This document shows, in pieces, positions 1 to 11,118 of a DNA stretch of 64,000 nucleotides (its first letter is position 1; every line of letters starts with the position of its first letter). The translations under genes were made by a program, and so were the position numbers. Source of the stretch: Hysterium pulicare CBS 123377 (Eukaryota > Ascomycota > Dothideomycetes > Hysteriales > Hysteriaceae); contig AJFK01000563.1 in assembly GCA_000467715.1 (NCBI GenBank), forward strand, positions 1-64,000, read 5' to 3'. The notes under the pieces are model-generated. The model searched no databases. It was not told the origin of the DNA and saw nothing but the letters and a program-made list of their open reading frames with translations.

Positions 1-107
1 AGAACAGTGAGGTGTTGGCGAAGGGTCAGGCATTCCTGGCTTCTGGAGGGACGAGCTGGGATGCGGATAAGAAGAAGACGAAGAAGAACGGCACCATGCA
101 TTCATGA
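1..107 (+). CDS. 3' end of an unidentified gene (partial)
   Basis: An open frame runs from the window edge to a TGA at 105-107. It gives about 34 residues ending in a lysine-rich, hydrophilic tail (DADKKKTKKNGTMHS). The tail is the only part visible, so neither family nor function can be assigned. The codon pattern looks coding, and the next gene lies on the opposite strand and converges on it. It could also be a chance open frame. Confidence 0.4.
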   Translation, partial: NSEVLAKGQAFLASGGTSWDADKKKTKKNGTMHS

Positions 108-331
108 GTCCGTGACAATCTGCATAGCATTCCAAGGCGTTTGAGGATGTGCCGAGGGTGTATTTGTATTCCAGTGTTGAGAGCCAGGGGTTGCAATTTC
201 CATCATCTTATGCTGTCATATCCTGGTTTACTTCTAAGATGGGCAATCAGTGTGTATACCCTCGTTATAGTATCATAGATTTATCGTCTTCTATATAGTC
301 CTCGAAATTATTGAACATGGTACTTCTTTCG

Positions 332-1405
332 CTACACAGGTCCCCCAATATGCAAGTAGACTGACGATCCATCCCTATCCACACACTGCGGATCCGCAGC
401 CGCCGTCTCATAAACCCTCATAGCCGCCTCCGCCATAATCGGTCTAATCCCCGTCTCCTTCCCAGCCTCCACCCCCAACGACATATCCTTAATCATCATC
501 TGCGTCTTGAACCCAGGCTTATACCCATTACTACTCGGCACATGCGCCACAATGCCAGGCACCGGACACACATGATCGCACATCCAACTCTGGCCCGTCG
601 AGTTCTTGATGACTTGATAGAGGACGTGGGGATCCATGCCGGATTTTATGCCGATGGCGAAGGCTTCGGCGGTTGCGAGGAGAACCGTGCCGCTGAGATA
701 GTTGTTTGAGATCTTGGCGGTCAGACCGGCGCCCAGGGGTCCGCAGTAGAAGAACTTCTTGGGCTCGCCCATCATTGATATTACTTTCACTAGGAGCTTG
801 GAGGTGGCCGAGGAGTCTGAGGGTTCCGGGTGGCCGACTAGCATGGCGAGATCGCCTCTTTCGGCAGCGGGTACTCCGCCCTGATGCTTTCAGTAACTTG
901 TCCTAATCATAAGAGAGTGGAGGAGAAGGTGCAAGACCATACATACAGAAACTGGAGTATCGACATAAGTCCCCCTTCCAGCCTTCTTCACTGCCTCTCC
1001 ACATTCTCTCGTCGACTTCACGTCGATAGTACTGCATTCACACATCACCCTCTCCGGATCCTCTTTCGCGGCTATCACTCCATCTTTCTCATCCAGATAC
1101 ACCTTCTTGACATCGACAGCCGCAGGCACAATCGATATCACCACTTTTGCGTTTTCGGCGGCTTCGCGTGCGGTGGAGACGGTCTCGATTGGCCCGAAAT
1201 GCCCGAACTCTTTGGTGAACCGCTCGCAAGCTGCCGGGTTGATATCGTTTATGAAGAATGTAGACTCCTTTGGCATTTTCTGGCGCACGTTTTTCGCCAT
1301 GGCGTAGCCCATGGCTCCGAGGCCTGGTGATTGGTCAGTATTCACTATTCACTGTAGGAAGAAAGGATGGAAGTATTCACCGATGAAAGCGTAGTTTTCT
1401 GGCAT
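332..1405 (-). CDS. 3-hydroxyisobutyrate dehydrogenase-family (beta-hydroxyacid) oxidoreductase
   Basis: Model complement(join(332..880,947..1323,1381..1405)), 316 aa. The first 25 bp exon encodes MPENYAFI and is needed to complete the NAD(P)-binding motif GLGAMG (residues 9-14). The substrate motif DTPVSGG is at about 130-136 and spans the second splice junction. The catalytic lysine lies in GAGLTAKISNN (Lys190). Length and motifs fit the family, whose members oxidise or reduce 3-hydroxyisobutyrate, tartronate semialdehyde, succinate semialdehyde or 2-(hydroxymethyl)glutarate; the substrate cannot be told from sequence. Unlike the valine-pathway enzyme it has no obvious mitochondrial presequence, so it is probably cytosolic. 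It is divergent from the NmrA-like gene across a 538 bp region holding a perfect CCCCACAT site, which suggests co-regulation with the catabolic cluster. Confidence 0.88.
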
Positions 1406-1943
1406 TGTGGATGTTGTCGTTTTCTGAGGTTTCAAAATCAGTGTCTCTAACTAAGAGTTTGGCATGCTGCCCTTTTCGCTAGGAGTAGTCTTTTGATGTC
1501 TCGAATGCTCGTCCCTGCATAACTCAGGGTCCAGCATGGGTGGCTTGCCCCACATGTTTCCCCCTCACCTACCCTTCTTTACCCCAACTCCTGCGCACTT
1601 CGAGTTATGCTGGCAGTGATACTTGCTTGTTAGCAAGTATTTCTTAGGGTGTAGCTTCAGTCCTTGTTGAGATGCTGTTTCGTTCCCGAAACTCATCTCT
1701 ACGCATCCCGGAAACCAAGACTGCCGAATCTGGTGAATATACCACTACTGCATGTGCAATTTGTGTGTATTGCGGGGCATGAAGCTACCCCATGGAAACA
1801 AGCTACAGGGATGATAGCTTGTCAATATCGATCCAGGCTTCCATTTGATTGTATATCGTTGCTTCTATTCACTGTTTTCAAAAGTGTTCACTTCTCATCC
1901 CCTCTGAGACCACTAATACATTAACCTTATAAACTAAACGATA
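1406..1943. promoter_or_regulatory. Divergent promoter region between dehydrogenase and NmrA-like gene
   Basis: No gene is seen here. It is the shared upstream region of two divergent genes and contains the CCCCACAT motif at 1548. C-rich tracts follow it (cccctcacctaccc). Confidence 0.6.
1547..1556 (+). promoter_or_regulatory. CCCCACAT motif, candidate cluster operator (site 1)
   Basis: The sequence reads gCCCCACATg. It is one of nine perfect copies in intergenic regions between 1.5 and 23.7 kb. It lies 143 bp from the dehydrogenase start and 388 bp from the NmrA-like start. Confidence 0.55.
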
Positions 1944-2951
1944 ATGTCACCAGCAAAACCACTCCGAATCGGCGTCATAGGACCCGCAGGCTTCGGAGGC
2001 TCCTACCTCTGCGTCGAACTCATAAACCGCGGACACTCCATCGTTGGTATCTCTCGAAAGCCTGAGACAGTGGGCACACATAAATTATACACGCCACGAG
2101 TTGCGGACATCGAGAATCTGAGTATCAAGGAGCTTGCAGACGTATTTCGAGATGTAGATGTCTTGGTCAGTGAATACGGCCCGCATACGGCTGGTGCTGG
2201 TGCTTTGCAGTATAGTGAGTGGCCGTCTTTCCCTCGTTTAGAAATTGTAGAGCGATACTAATGAGATATTCAAGTGCCATACCTCGAAGTGGTCCGGAAG
2301 ATGATCCTTGCCGTAAAGCTGGCCAAAATCAAATACTTCGTTTTTGTAGGCGGAGCAGGTAGTCTGCACGCCCCCGGCGGTGAATGTGCCGTCGACCATC
2401 CAGACTTCTTCCTAGCATACCGGCGCGCGATAGCAGATAGCGAGGCCCATGTCGTTTATATGGAGGAGCGGCTAGGGCCAATGGGTTCATCACTGCGTAC
2501 ATACAGGAACGCGCGCATCGCCGAAAAGCAGGGAAAGGGCAACCAGGAGACTCAGAAGTGCATCGAGGAGTACGAAGGGCACTTGAAGACGTCAAAGGAT
2601 CAAGCGTCGAATTTCATCAAGGCTGGAAGGACGGCATTTATGTTCTTTGACGGGAATACGTCGTTTAGGTGGACGTTCGTTTCTCCTAGTGCTCTTTACA
2701 GATCTGGGAGACGGACGGGGAAGTATGAAATTACGGTCGATGACTTGCCGCTGAAGGGGGAACAGAAAACGGAAAATGTAATGGAGGATCGTTTGACGGG
2801 GATTTCGGTTTCTGATCTGGCTATCGCTATTGCGGATGAGATAGAGAATGAGAAGCTTGTTGGGAAGCATTGGACTGCGGTGGGAGATTTGTCGGATGAT
2901 ACGCCGGCACCGAGTTATATCACTTTGGATGCGGTGTCCAGTGGCCAATGA
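1944..2951 (+). CDS. NmrA/YwnB-like NAD(P)-binding oxidoreductase
   Basis: Model join(1944..2214,2275..2951), 315 aa; the 60 bp intron has a tactaat branch site. The N-terminal Rossmann motif GPAGFGGSYL (residues about 13-22) and the strand YFVFVGGAGSL are typical of atypical short-chain dehydrogenases of the NmrA/isoflavone-reductase-like group. Residues about 135-190 form a charged, Gln/Lys-rich insertion before the C-terminal part, which makes it longer than simple YwnB-type proteins. There is no signal or mitochondrial presequence. It probably reduces or isomerises a pathway intermediate, or acts as a redox-sensing accessory; the substrate is unknown. It shares its promoter with the divergent dehydrogenase. 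Confidence 0.72.
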
Positions 2952-3217
2952 TTTAGTTGTAAATATAAGTTGAAATATCCTTGAGGTCTCTCAACTGCTG
3001 ATCCATGGCCACTTCGGTGTTGCGAAAACTCTTGAAAACTGCACCTTGAGCTCTAGAAGACGATATTTAAAAAGTCCTGGGGTACTTTGGCGTGAGAAGA
3101 TCGCAATCGGCATATTCCAAATTTTGGCCAACGCCATAAAGGTACGCGTAAATTCGCTCAAGGTACTATGCAAAACTTTATTGAAAGCCAGGGAATGCAG
3201 AAATCACCAAAGTGCAG

Positions 3218-5043
3218 TTATATCTCCATCTCCTTGAGATCATCAGCGACCTTGAAGGGTGCCTCTGTCTTTGCCTTGACCTCGTCTACAGTAACACCCT
3301 TCGCGACCTCCTTAAGCGTCAAGCCGTCTAGAGGGTGGACATCGAATACGGCCAAGTCTGTGATGATTGTGGAAACGCATTTCTGGCCGGTCAGGGGGAA
3401 GGTGCATTCTACTCAATTCATCAATACTGTTGTATTTGCAGATTTTGAGAGCGGAATTGGGCTTACGGTTTAGGATTTTGGGATTGCCTTTCTTGTCGGT
3501 GTGTTCCTGCAATATCGTTTAGCCAACCATCGAATGATTCGAGTTCAGTACTTCATGCTTACCATCGTTATGACGACCTTGGTTTCTGAAGGGTTGGCTA
3601 CGAGATCCATGGCTCCGCCAATACCTTTCACCTTCCCGGGAAGCATGAAATTCGCCAAGTCTATCATAGTTAGCCAAATCATCCCATCTCACTCGTGTTG
3701 GGAGATCTCACCGCCGAATGTGTTCACCTGCATTGCGCCGAGCATAGCAACATCAATCCTTCCAGACCGAATCATACCAAAACTCTCATGACTACCGAAT
3801 GTAGCAGCACCCTTGATCAAAGTCACGGTCTCCTTGCCAGCGTTGATGAGATCTGGATCTTCCTCTCCGGGCTTGGGGAATCGCCCCATTCCGAGAATCC
3901 CGTTCTCAGATTCCAAGATGATCTCAACGCCTTCTGGAAGGAAGGCTGGAGCAGCTAGCGGCATACCGATACCGAGGTTTACATACATGCCGTCTTTGAG
4001 TTCTTGAGCTGCTCTCTTGATGATCCGTTCGCGCTTCTGGGACGCTTCTGCGGAACCTGGGAAGTATGTTAGCATTGATGCTTTCAGAAAAGCGTCCGCA
4101 ATAAATTTCACTCACCTCCTTCCAAGAGCGCTTTCTGCTGCTCCTCAGGATCCTTGTAGAATACCAATCGCTCGATCTTCTTCCCCTCAGTGCTTTTAAT
4201 GACCTTCTTGACATAGACACCCTGCAAATGGATGTCTTCCGGGGCAATGTCACCATACTCCACGATCTCATCCGCCTCAACAATGGTGACCCTGGCATTC
4301 TTCCCCATGGCCTCGTTGAAGTTATTCTGGGCTTTTCGGAATGTGCAATTTCCTAGGCGGTCGGCCTTTGCCACTTTCACGAAAGCATAATCGCCAAAGA
4401 TAGCTTCTTCCATAACGTAGGCCTTGCCATTAAACTCGCGAGTCTCCTTTGGCTTTGACATTAAAGCTACGGTGCCGTCTTTGTTATATCGTACTGGAAG
4501 TTCGCCGGTTTGCACTATTGGTAGAAATTAGTTTACAATCATTCCATTCAAGCTTCAAATATTGAGATGTCACGTACCTATCGTCCCATAAGCAGCAGGC
4601 GTATAGAAAGCAGGAACGCCCGCAGCGCCCGCAGCACACTTCTCCGCAATTGTTCCTTGCGGCGTCAATTCCAAGCTCAAATCCCCCCCCAAGTACATTT
4701 TCTCAAACGTCTTGTTGTCGCCAATATAGCTGGCAATCATTTTACCAATCTGCTTTGTATCTAAGAGCTGGCCCAGACCGACTCCAGGCATTCCAGCATT
4801 GTTGGAGACCACCGTGAAATCGGTGAGGTCTGTACGATCGCGGAGAGCGTTGATGAGGGTATTGGGGACGCCGGAGAAGCCAAACCCGCCCACGAGAACC
4901 GTTGTGCCGCTCTTCATGTCGGATATCGCTTCCTGAGCCGAAGGCACAATCTTATTGATTGCATATCTGCGGGTCGAGGATGAGAAGAAGCGCGAGCTCA
5001 AGCTGCTGCTGCGGGCAGCGACGACGAAGAATGTACGCTGCAT
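3218..5043 (-). CDS. Succinyl-CoA:3-oxoacid (3-oxoadipate) CoA-transferase, mitochondrial
   Basis: Model complement(join(3218..3408,3467..3506,3563..3660,3712..4056,4116..4514,4578..5043)), 512 aa in six exons. Residues 1-28 are rich in Arg/Ser and look like a mitochondrial presequence. The A domain carries GGFGFSG and the B domain GIGMP. The active-site glutamate lies in ESENGILG (Glu339). The two domains are fused, as in eukaryotic SCOT/OXCT. Family reaction: CoA transfer from succinyl-CoA to a 3-oxoacid. Next to maleylacetate reductase and thiolase genes, 3-oxoadipate is the most economical substrate (inference), giving 3-oxoadipyl-CoA; acetoacetate is the alternative. A CCCCACAT site lies about 320 bp upstream of the start. 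Confidence 0.93.
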
Positions 5044-6021
5044 GGTTCCGTGCTGTCGTCTAGAGGGTCTAATCGAGGCTTTTCAAAAAAATCAAGGAAC
5101 CCAAGAGGAACCCAATCAATCGTGATCCCGGAAATCGGAAAATAGGATTGATATCCAACAGCCTGCAACTGGATCAATTACCGTTCACTTGCTTCTCCCG
5201 GTAAATTTCGCGGTTCCTCCAGGAAGCCCTTTCCTTCAACCAGCTCCACAGATAGTCGTGAAAGTTGGAATGATGGATAGCGTTTAGAGGCTTTTCCCGA
5301 CATGACTTTTTTTCCTGCGGAGTTAAGCTACCAAGTCAGTCACGGCTTGCAGCTTGCAGCTGGACCCCACATACCGATGAATGTCGTCTCAATTGCCGCC
5401 CGAGAGCGGAACCCGAGCTAGAGCGGCGGTTTTTATCGCCGCTGTGGAGATCTGCAAACCCCTCGTGCCCCTCCGCAGTTGGGGTACTCTTGACACTTTC
5501 AACTACTTTGAAGCATGCGGGTTAGACACGCATTGCATATGTACCTATTGAACCTATAAGCTAAATGCCTCATCTGCACTTCAATTGAGCTACATTGAAA
5601 GTTTGCCTGGAGATTCATTGAGCTTTCGGTAGCGCGAAATCCATGAGGCTGACTAAGTTATTCTACATAGGATAAACCATTAGCGACCGGCTGAAGTCTT
5701 ACCCGTTCATCCCTAAGTATTGCGGAAGAAGCTTTCAAGGTCTTTTACTCTCGTCTTCACTTAAGCTTTCGGTCTTAATTTACTGCTTTAAATTTAAGTC
5801 CGGAAGAAGTATGTGTCTTAACATTCATGATTCACTATATTGGGTCACTATTACATCCGTTGTTAATACAAGCGTTATGATTCACGTAATGAGGGGCACT
5901 CTATGAGCGCTGAGCGTGAGATTATTAACGTAGGCTTGAATGAAGCACTTTTTCGTGTTATTTGTTTTATTGAGGATCCGTGGATGAGAGGATTAAGATA
6001 TAACTCTGTGCTATCCCCTTT
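5044..6021. promoter_or_regulatory. Intergenic region upstream of the CoA-transferase
   Basis: This 978 bp stretch lies between the CoA-transferase start and the maleylacetate reductase stop. I see no coding sequence or RNA gene. It contains the CCCCACAT site at 5365 and a short gcttgcagcttgcagc direct repeat at 5345-5360. Confidence 0.5.
5364..5373 (+). promoter_or_regulatory. CCCCACAT motif (site 2)
   Basis: The sequence reads aCCCCACATa, 322 bp upstream of the minus-strand CoA-transferase start. Confidence 0.5.
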
Positions 6022-7514
6022 CTAATATAGGTTGTGCACAATGTCTTTCACTGGAGCTGGAAGTTAGCATGCTATTTTATGCGCTCAAAAGGAAATGGTC
6101 ATAGGTAGCTTACAGTTTGCAAAGTCTTTATGGTCTTTGCTATGTAATGCACGGGAGGCAATCGCATCCTCCTCCGCATCGCCGGTAGGTACGTTATACT
6201 GCAAGTGATGTCAGCCTAAATTTGGAAATGGCTGATAGTATATTGTAAGGATTGGAGGGCATTCGTACCGCCGTCAGTGTGGTTTTATGACCCAACGATT
6301 CGACTAAGTGTGAAATGGCATCGGCAACAACATGAGCATCTTTGGCATCATCCCCTGAGCTCTGCTTTCCGATGTATGGGATGATTCGTGCAATCTGCTT
6401 CGCCTCTTCTGGGTTGCTGGCCTTAAGATGTACGGTAGGTGCAAGACTTAGACATGAAGTGATACCGTGAGGAATGCCGTAGGTTGCGCCAATCGCGTGA
6501 CCGATGCTGTGACTTAAGCCAACCCCTCCTGTATATAGGAATGGGAATAGCGACTCGTAGCACGCACAGAATAGTTTTGTCCGTACGTCGGCATCCTGCG
6601 GATCTTGTTTGGATATGGGTAGATAGGTGAATAGGTCTTTGATTGCTTCCAGACACATTCGTTTTGTGGGAATTTCGGATGCTAAGGGATGGTACATGAG
6701 TTCCACTGCATGATCAAGCGATCGAATCTAGATATTGTTAACTTAACTTCTAATTCAGGAAAAAGGGAGCTTCAACCTTACCCCTGTACTTGTCCACAGA
6801 TTTAAAGGTGTGTAGAGTGCAAGATCTCCGTCATAAACAACAGCTGGAAGGATTAGCACGACGTCTCTTATTGCAATCAGGTACTCGATAGGGCTAACCT
6901 TTGGGTACTAGTTCTGGATCGCTGACCGCAATCTTGACTTTCTCTTCGGTCGTGAAACCAGCATTTTGGGTAGTTTCGGCTACGCTGAGAGTTGTAGGAA
7001 CAGCAATGCTCGGTATCCACTTTCCGGTCTCCTCGTGGATGTTGTGTGCTATAGCTTTTGCACTATCAACTGGTGAGCCACCTCCGATTGATATCAAACA
7101 ATCGCATCCCGATTTTGCCATGAGAGAGGTTGCCTCGCGGATGTCGCCAATGGGACTATTTTAGAATCAGCTGATGCGGATGCGTAAAGCGCTTGCGACT
7201 AACGCATGTTGTCCTATTTTGCTGAATGTACCTCCGTGGACTGTTCCCAGGCTCTTTTCTATGTCTTTGATGACAGGGGTTTTCTCGTAGAGTGATCGTC
7301 CGGTTATGATGAATGCTTTGGTAGCTCCGAGCTCGCCGACGACGTCTGCCAATTGTTTGCTCGTGCCTTTCTAGGTTACTAATTTGTCTCCCTTAGACGC
7401 TCCACATCTGCGCCTACCTCTACCATATATCATAAGCTTGACGGGAGAAGCTCGATACACTCCCTTCAGGGACGAATCAATGCTCCCATTTTGGTATTTC
7501 GAAGGTAAAGTCAT
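6022..7514 (-). CDS. Maleylacetate reductase (iron-containing alcohol dehydrogenase family)
   Basis: Model complement(join(6022..6056,6114..6198,6269..6727,6782..6843,6899..7155,7204..7366,7418..7514)), 385 aa in seven exons. The NAD-binding motif IGGGSPVDS is at 110-118. Metal-binding histidines sit in GLSHSIGHAIG and PHG (His266, His270, His280), and LNLWTSTGIRSLDHAVE matches the conserved family segment. The last 35 bp exon supplies the hydrophobic C-terminus DIVHNLY and is joined through a gctaac branch site. The family reduces maleylacetate to 3-oxoadipate with NAD(P)H, the step before the CoA-transferase encoded next door. No presequence is seen, so it is probably cytosolic. An ATG further upstream (7633) does not lead into the frame. 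Confidence 0.9.
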
Positions 7515-7818
7515 GATGCGAAATGATCGTTTGAAGAATTGCCAGCGAATCTTGGAGAAGAACAATGGATAGCGACCTTCAGAACACCTGAAATAAAAAA
7601 TAACCAATCGACCATCACATAGCTACATACGTGCGCTCGTCATGGAGGGGTGATTGCTAACAAGCCCCACCACGCTTGCTGCCCCGCCACCGACCCTGCA
7701 GCGAAGCGGAAACGGCACTCCAGGCCAGGCTCTCGGACTGAGCTAGCCAGTAAGAAATATACACATTCAGCTCTGCTTTTTGCAGAAATGCTAAAGCTAT
7801 TGACTTCAGAGATCGAAG
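7515..7818. promoter_or_regulatory. Divergent promoter between maleylacetate reductase and thiolase
   Basis: This 304 bp region is shared by two divergent genes. It contains an imperfect copy of the cluster motif (CCCCACCA at 7665-7672) and C-rich sequence (gccccgccaccg). No other feature is seen. Confidence 0.45.
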
Positions 7819-9200
7819 ATGGCGACTTTCAACCGAGTCGCCCGGAATGTGCTGCAGAAGAGTCCAAATGACGTCGTGTTGTTGTCGGTTGTTAGAGCAC
7901 CAGTCAACAGGTCGTTCAAGGGAGGTTATAAAGATGCGTATCCGGAAGATATCTTGATGCCGGTATGTACATGAAAGACTTAGGACGGTGAACCCTGAAA
8001 AGCTAAAGTTTGCGTAGGTCATGAAAGCGGCAGTCCAACGAGCCAAAATCGAGCCAGGAGATGTAAACGATGCAATGATTGGCAATGTATTGGCTGAGCT
8101 TGGATTCGCAAAGACAGGCCGAATGGCTTTGAATCATGCGGGCTTCCCATCGTCAACTACATTTCACACGGTCAATCGCCAATGTTCGAGCAGTTTGCAA
8201 GCGCTCACCCATCTCTCGCACTCCATCATGGTAGGACAGATAGATGTAGGCCTGGCAGGAGGTGTAGAGAGTATGTCTCGAAACTACGGCTCCCGTGGCG
8301 TTCCTGTCGATGTTTCCCCCGTGCTTCAGGCTTCCCAAGTGAAGGATGCTCGTGATTGTTTAATGCCAATGGGTGTCACATCCGAGAATGTGGCGGAACG
8401 ATACGGTGTTGACCGCAAATCTCAAGACGAATACGCTGTACGTAGCCATGGACGAGCAAGCCGAGCACAGAAAGAAGGTCGCTTTGATTGGGAGATTGTT
8501 CCTGTGACTGTGCAACGAACGGACGAAACAACAGGGCAGCCGACGGGCTTTGAAGTGAAGCTTGATGATGGTATCAGACACGGCTTGACGTTCGAAAAGG
8601 TATCTAAGCTGAAGCCAGTCTTCGGCGAGAATGGAAAGAGCACAGCTGGAAACTCGCAAGTGCTCCGCTTCAGTGATTACAAATTGTTCATGTGCTGACT
8701 TTTTCAAAGATCTCAAATATCGGACGGAGCATCAGCGAGTATCTTAGCGCGACGCTCGTGGGCAGAAGAGCGTGGACTGAAGCCTCTGGGACGCTTTGTT
8801 GGCACTCAAGTCAAGGGTTGTGCTCCCGATGAAATGGGGATTGGGCCCATTTATGCAATACCGGCGTTATACAAGTACACCGGCATCGAACAGAAGGATG
8901 TCGATATAATTGAGTTGAATGAGGCATTCGCTAGTCAAACCATCGCTTGCATTCGAGAGCTGGGTCTAGACGAAGAGAAAGTCAACCCGAATGGAGGTGC
9001 GATTGCTTTGGGCCACCCGACTGGCGCTACTGGTGTGCGGCAAACTGCAACATTGTTTGGTGAGTTGCGAAGGCAGGATAAGGAGATTGGCATTGTGAGC
9101 ATGTGTGCCAGGTAAGTTGGACCTGATTCAGAAGGGACGAGCTCAGCTAACAAAACCCAGTACTGGCCATGGTGTTGCATCGATGTTTATTCGCGAGTAG
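7819..9200 (+). CDS. Acetyl-CoA acyltransferase (3-oxoadipyl-CoA/3-ketoacyl-CoA thiolase)
   Basis: Model join(7819..7962,8018..8655,8710..9111,9161..9200), 407 aa. The acylation cysteine is in NRQCSSSLQ (Cys104), the catalytic His in ALGHPTGATG (His363), and the second cysteine in MCASTGHG (Cys393). The second intron begins with GC instead of GT (GCAAGT, 8656) and ends in CAAAG after a perfect ctgac branch. Only this splice restores the conserved TAGNSSQISDGAS stretch. The family cleaves a 3-oxoacyl-CoA with CoA; in this cluster the likely reaction is 3-oxoadipyl-CoA -> succinyl-CoA + acetyl-CoA. There is no C-terminal PTS1 (ends FIRE). RVARNVLQK near the N-terminus is only a poor PTS2 match, so location is open. 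Confidence 0.9.
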
Positions 9201-9693
9201 AATAGGATGGGGGCGCATTGGATAGGGAGAGTCAACGAAACACCTAACCTGATTCAAGTACCCCTTTTAAAGGGCCTGGGGAAGGGGCAAGTTACATTAT
9301 TCTAAAGCGCAATGACCGCAAGAAAGCATGTAGAAAGTATTGACAAACATGCGAAAAGCACAATATATAAGTCCCAAAGGGTCGATTCTCTCAGGCTGCA
9401 GCAATATATCGACATATTAATGCTCACGTGGTGTCGTGTGTATGGCTAGCAATGCGCTAACTGATTCGACACTGGCTTCGGAAATAGTGAATTATTGCTC
9501 CGACTTTGCTCATTTTCCTTTCTCCCCCACAACGCACACCTCCACCGCCGAACCAAAATTCGTGGGCCCACTTACATTGCGCCGGTTATGCTTCATCTAT
9601 CTCTAGATCATGTGCTGCTCCAACCTCTCTCCAATCCTCCGTGACCCTCTTCAAGCCTGATTGTCTCTTTACCCTTCAATCCGTCTTTGAGTC
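9201..9693. promoter_or_regulatory. Upstream region of the cycloisomerase-like gene
   Basis: 493 bp without coding sequence. It contains a CACGTG box at about 9424 and a 7/8 match to the cluster motif (CCCCACAA, 9535-9542), about 150 bp before the start codon. Confidence 0.45.
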
Positions 9694-11118
9694 ATGTTCG
9701 CCCTTCGACGTGCTTCCCTGCGAACCTACCGCAACCTCTCAGCGTTCCAGCCACGCCGCTCATTGGGCAGCGTCAGTGCTATTGATTCAGCCATCTTCAG
9801 GTCGTTATTTGGAACAGACGAGATCCGCAAGGTTTTTGATGATAAGGCCTACCTCAATCGATGTGTTGATGCCGAGACAGCGTTAGCACGAGCTCAGTCG
9901 CGCTGCGAGGTTATCCCCTCCCACATTGGAGAAGTTGTCACCTCGAAATCAGATGGAGCTCAACTGGACTTTGACCGTCTTCGAACTGAGACGGAAATTG
10001 TCGGTTACCCTATTCTTCCGTTAGTAAGACAGCTTTCGGCATTGGTCGGCGATGAAGCGGGAAGATATGTTCATTGGGGAGCGACTACTCAGGACATCAT
10101 GGATCTGGCCAGTGTTTTGCAGATGAAACAAGGTCTGGATATCGTTGAGAGAACCCTGAAGTCTGTAATTGCGAACCTCGAGACTCTTTCCAAAAAGTAT
10201 CGAGATACTCCAATGGCTGGTCGAACTCATTTACAGCATGCTTTGCCGGTGACCTTCGGTTACAAGTGCGCAGTTTGGTTATCAGGATTGCAGAGACACC
10301 TCGAGAGATTAGAGCAGCTACGTCCTCGTGCGTTACTTGTCCAATTCGGTGGCGCGGCAGGTTCGCTTGCATCTTTAGGTTCCGGAGATGATGGTCTAAG
10401 GGTCCGTAAAGAGATGGCAAAAGACCTTAGCTTGAACGATCCTTCAATCACATGGCACGTAGCCCGTGATGGAGTTGCAGAAATTGTCAACTACCTCGCC
10501 TTGGTGGGTGGCAGCTTAGGCAAAATGGCGCTCGATCTCATCATCATGTCATCGAACGAACTTTCTGAAGTTTCCGAGCCGTTCGTACCGCATCGTGGAG
10601 CGTCTTCGACCATGCCGCAGAAACGAAATCCGATCTCGAGCGAGGTGATTCTGGCGGCGTCGAAAATACTTCGGTCAAACGCCGGATTGGTGCTGGATGG
10701 CATGGTCTCGGACTTTGAACGTGCCTCAGGGCCATGGCATTTGGAATGGGTAGCGGTGCCCGAGAGTTTCGTCCTTGCTGTAGGCGCACTCAACCAGGCC
10801 GACTTCGCCCTCTCAGGCCTTGTCGTAAATGAGAAGAAGATGCTGGATAATTTATACTCGACGAGGGGTCTGATTGTAGCGGAGGCGGTCATGATGGGCC
10901 TCGCGCCTTACGTTGGTCGGCAAAAAGCCCACGATATCGTCTACGAAGCTTGCAGGGAGAGCATTGAAAACGACATGAGCTTACTTGAAGCTTTGGAGAA
11001 GAAGTCCGACGTTACGGATAAGATTCCCCACGAAAAGTTAAGCTCACTGTGCGACGCGAAGAATTATCTTGGTTCCTGCGGGCTTATGGTGGATGAAGTT
11101 CTCGCCGCATCGAAATGA
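9694..11118 (+). CDS. 3-carboxy-cis,cis-muconate cycloisomerase-like enzyme (fumarase/aspartase superfamily)
   Basis: Single-exon ORF, 474 aa. Superfamily signature SSTMPQKRNP lies at about 304-313, with the catalytic-loop serines just before MPQK. GRTHLQHALPVTFG and HWGATTQDIMD are the other conserved blocks. This is the PcaB/adenylosuccinate-lyase fold typical of bacteria, not the beta-propeller CMLE of the classical fungal protocatechuate pathway. The N-terminus (MFALRRASLRTYRNLS..., Arg-rich, no acidic residues in the first 30) looks like a mitochondrial presequence, which is unusual. By context it acts on a muconate-type product of ring cleavage; an amino-acid-type lyase role cannot be excluded. 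Confidence 0.85.
   Translation: MFALRRASLRTYRNLSAFQPRRSLGSVSAIDSAIFRSLFGTDEIRKVFDDKAYLNRCVDAETALARAQSRCEVIPSHIGEVVTSKSDGAQLDFDRLRTETEIVGYPILPLVRQLSALVGDEAGRYVHWGATTQDIMDLASVLQMKQGLDIVERTLKSVIANLETLSKKYRDTPMAGRTHLQHALPVTFGYKCAVWLSGLQRHLERLEQLRPRALLVQFGGAAGSLASLGSGDDGLRVRKEMAKDLSLNDPSITWHVARDGVAEIVNYLALVGGSLGKMALDLIIMSSNELSEVSEPFVPHRGASSTMPQKRNPISSEVILAASKILRSNAGLVLDGMVSDFERASGPWHLEWVAVPESFVLAVGALNQADFALSGLVVNEKKMLDNLYSTRGLIVAEAVMMGLAPYVGRQKAHDIVYEACRESIENDMSLLEALEKKSDVTDKIPHEKLSSLCDAKNYLGSCGLMVDEVLAASK

Noticed and set aside
884-1345. Open frame on the plus strand over the dehydrogenase
   Set aside because: Antisense shadow of a gene with clear family motifs.
1664-1924. Open frame of 86 codons before the NmrA-like gene
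   Set aside because: No family features; lies in a promoter region.
7619-7633. Upstream ATG for maleylacetate reductase
   Set aside because: It does not join in frame to the conserved YRASPVKLMIYGRG exon; the ATG at 7514 does.
8660-8709. A GT donor at 8660 for the second thiolase intron
   Set aside because: It gives the wrong phase and destroys the conserved SDGA segment; only the GC donor at 8656 fits.
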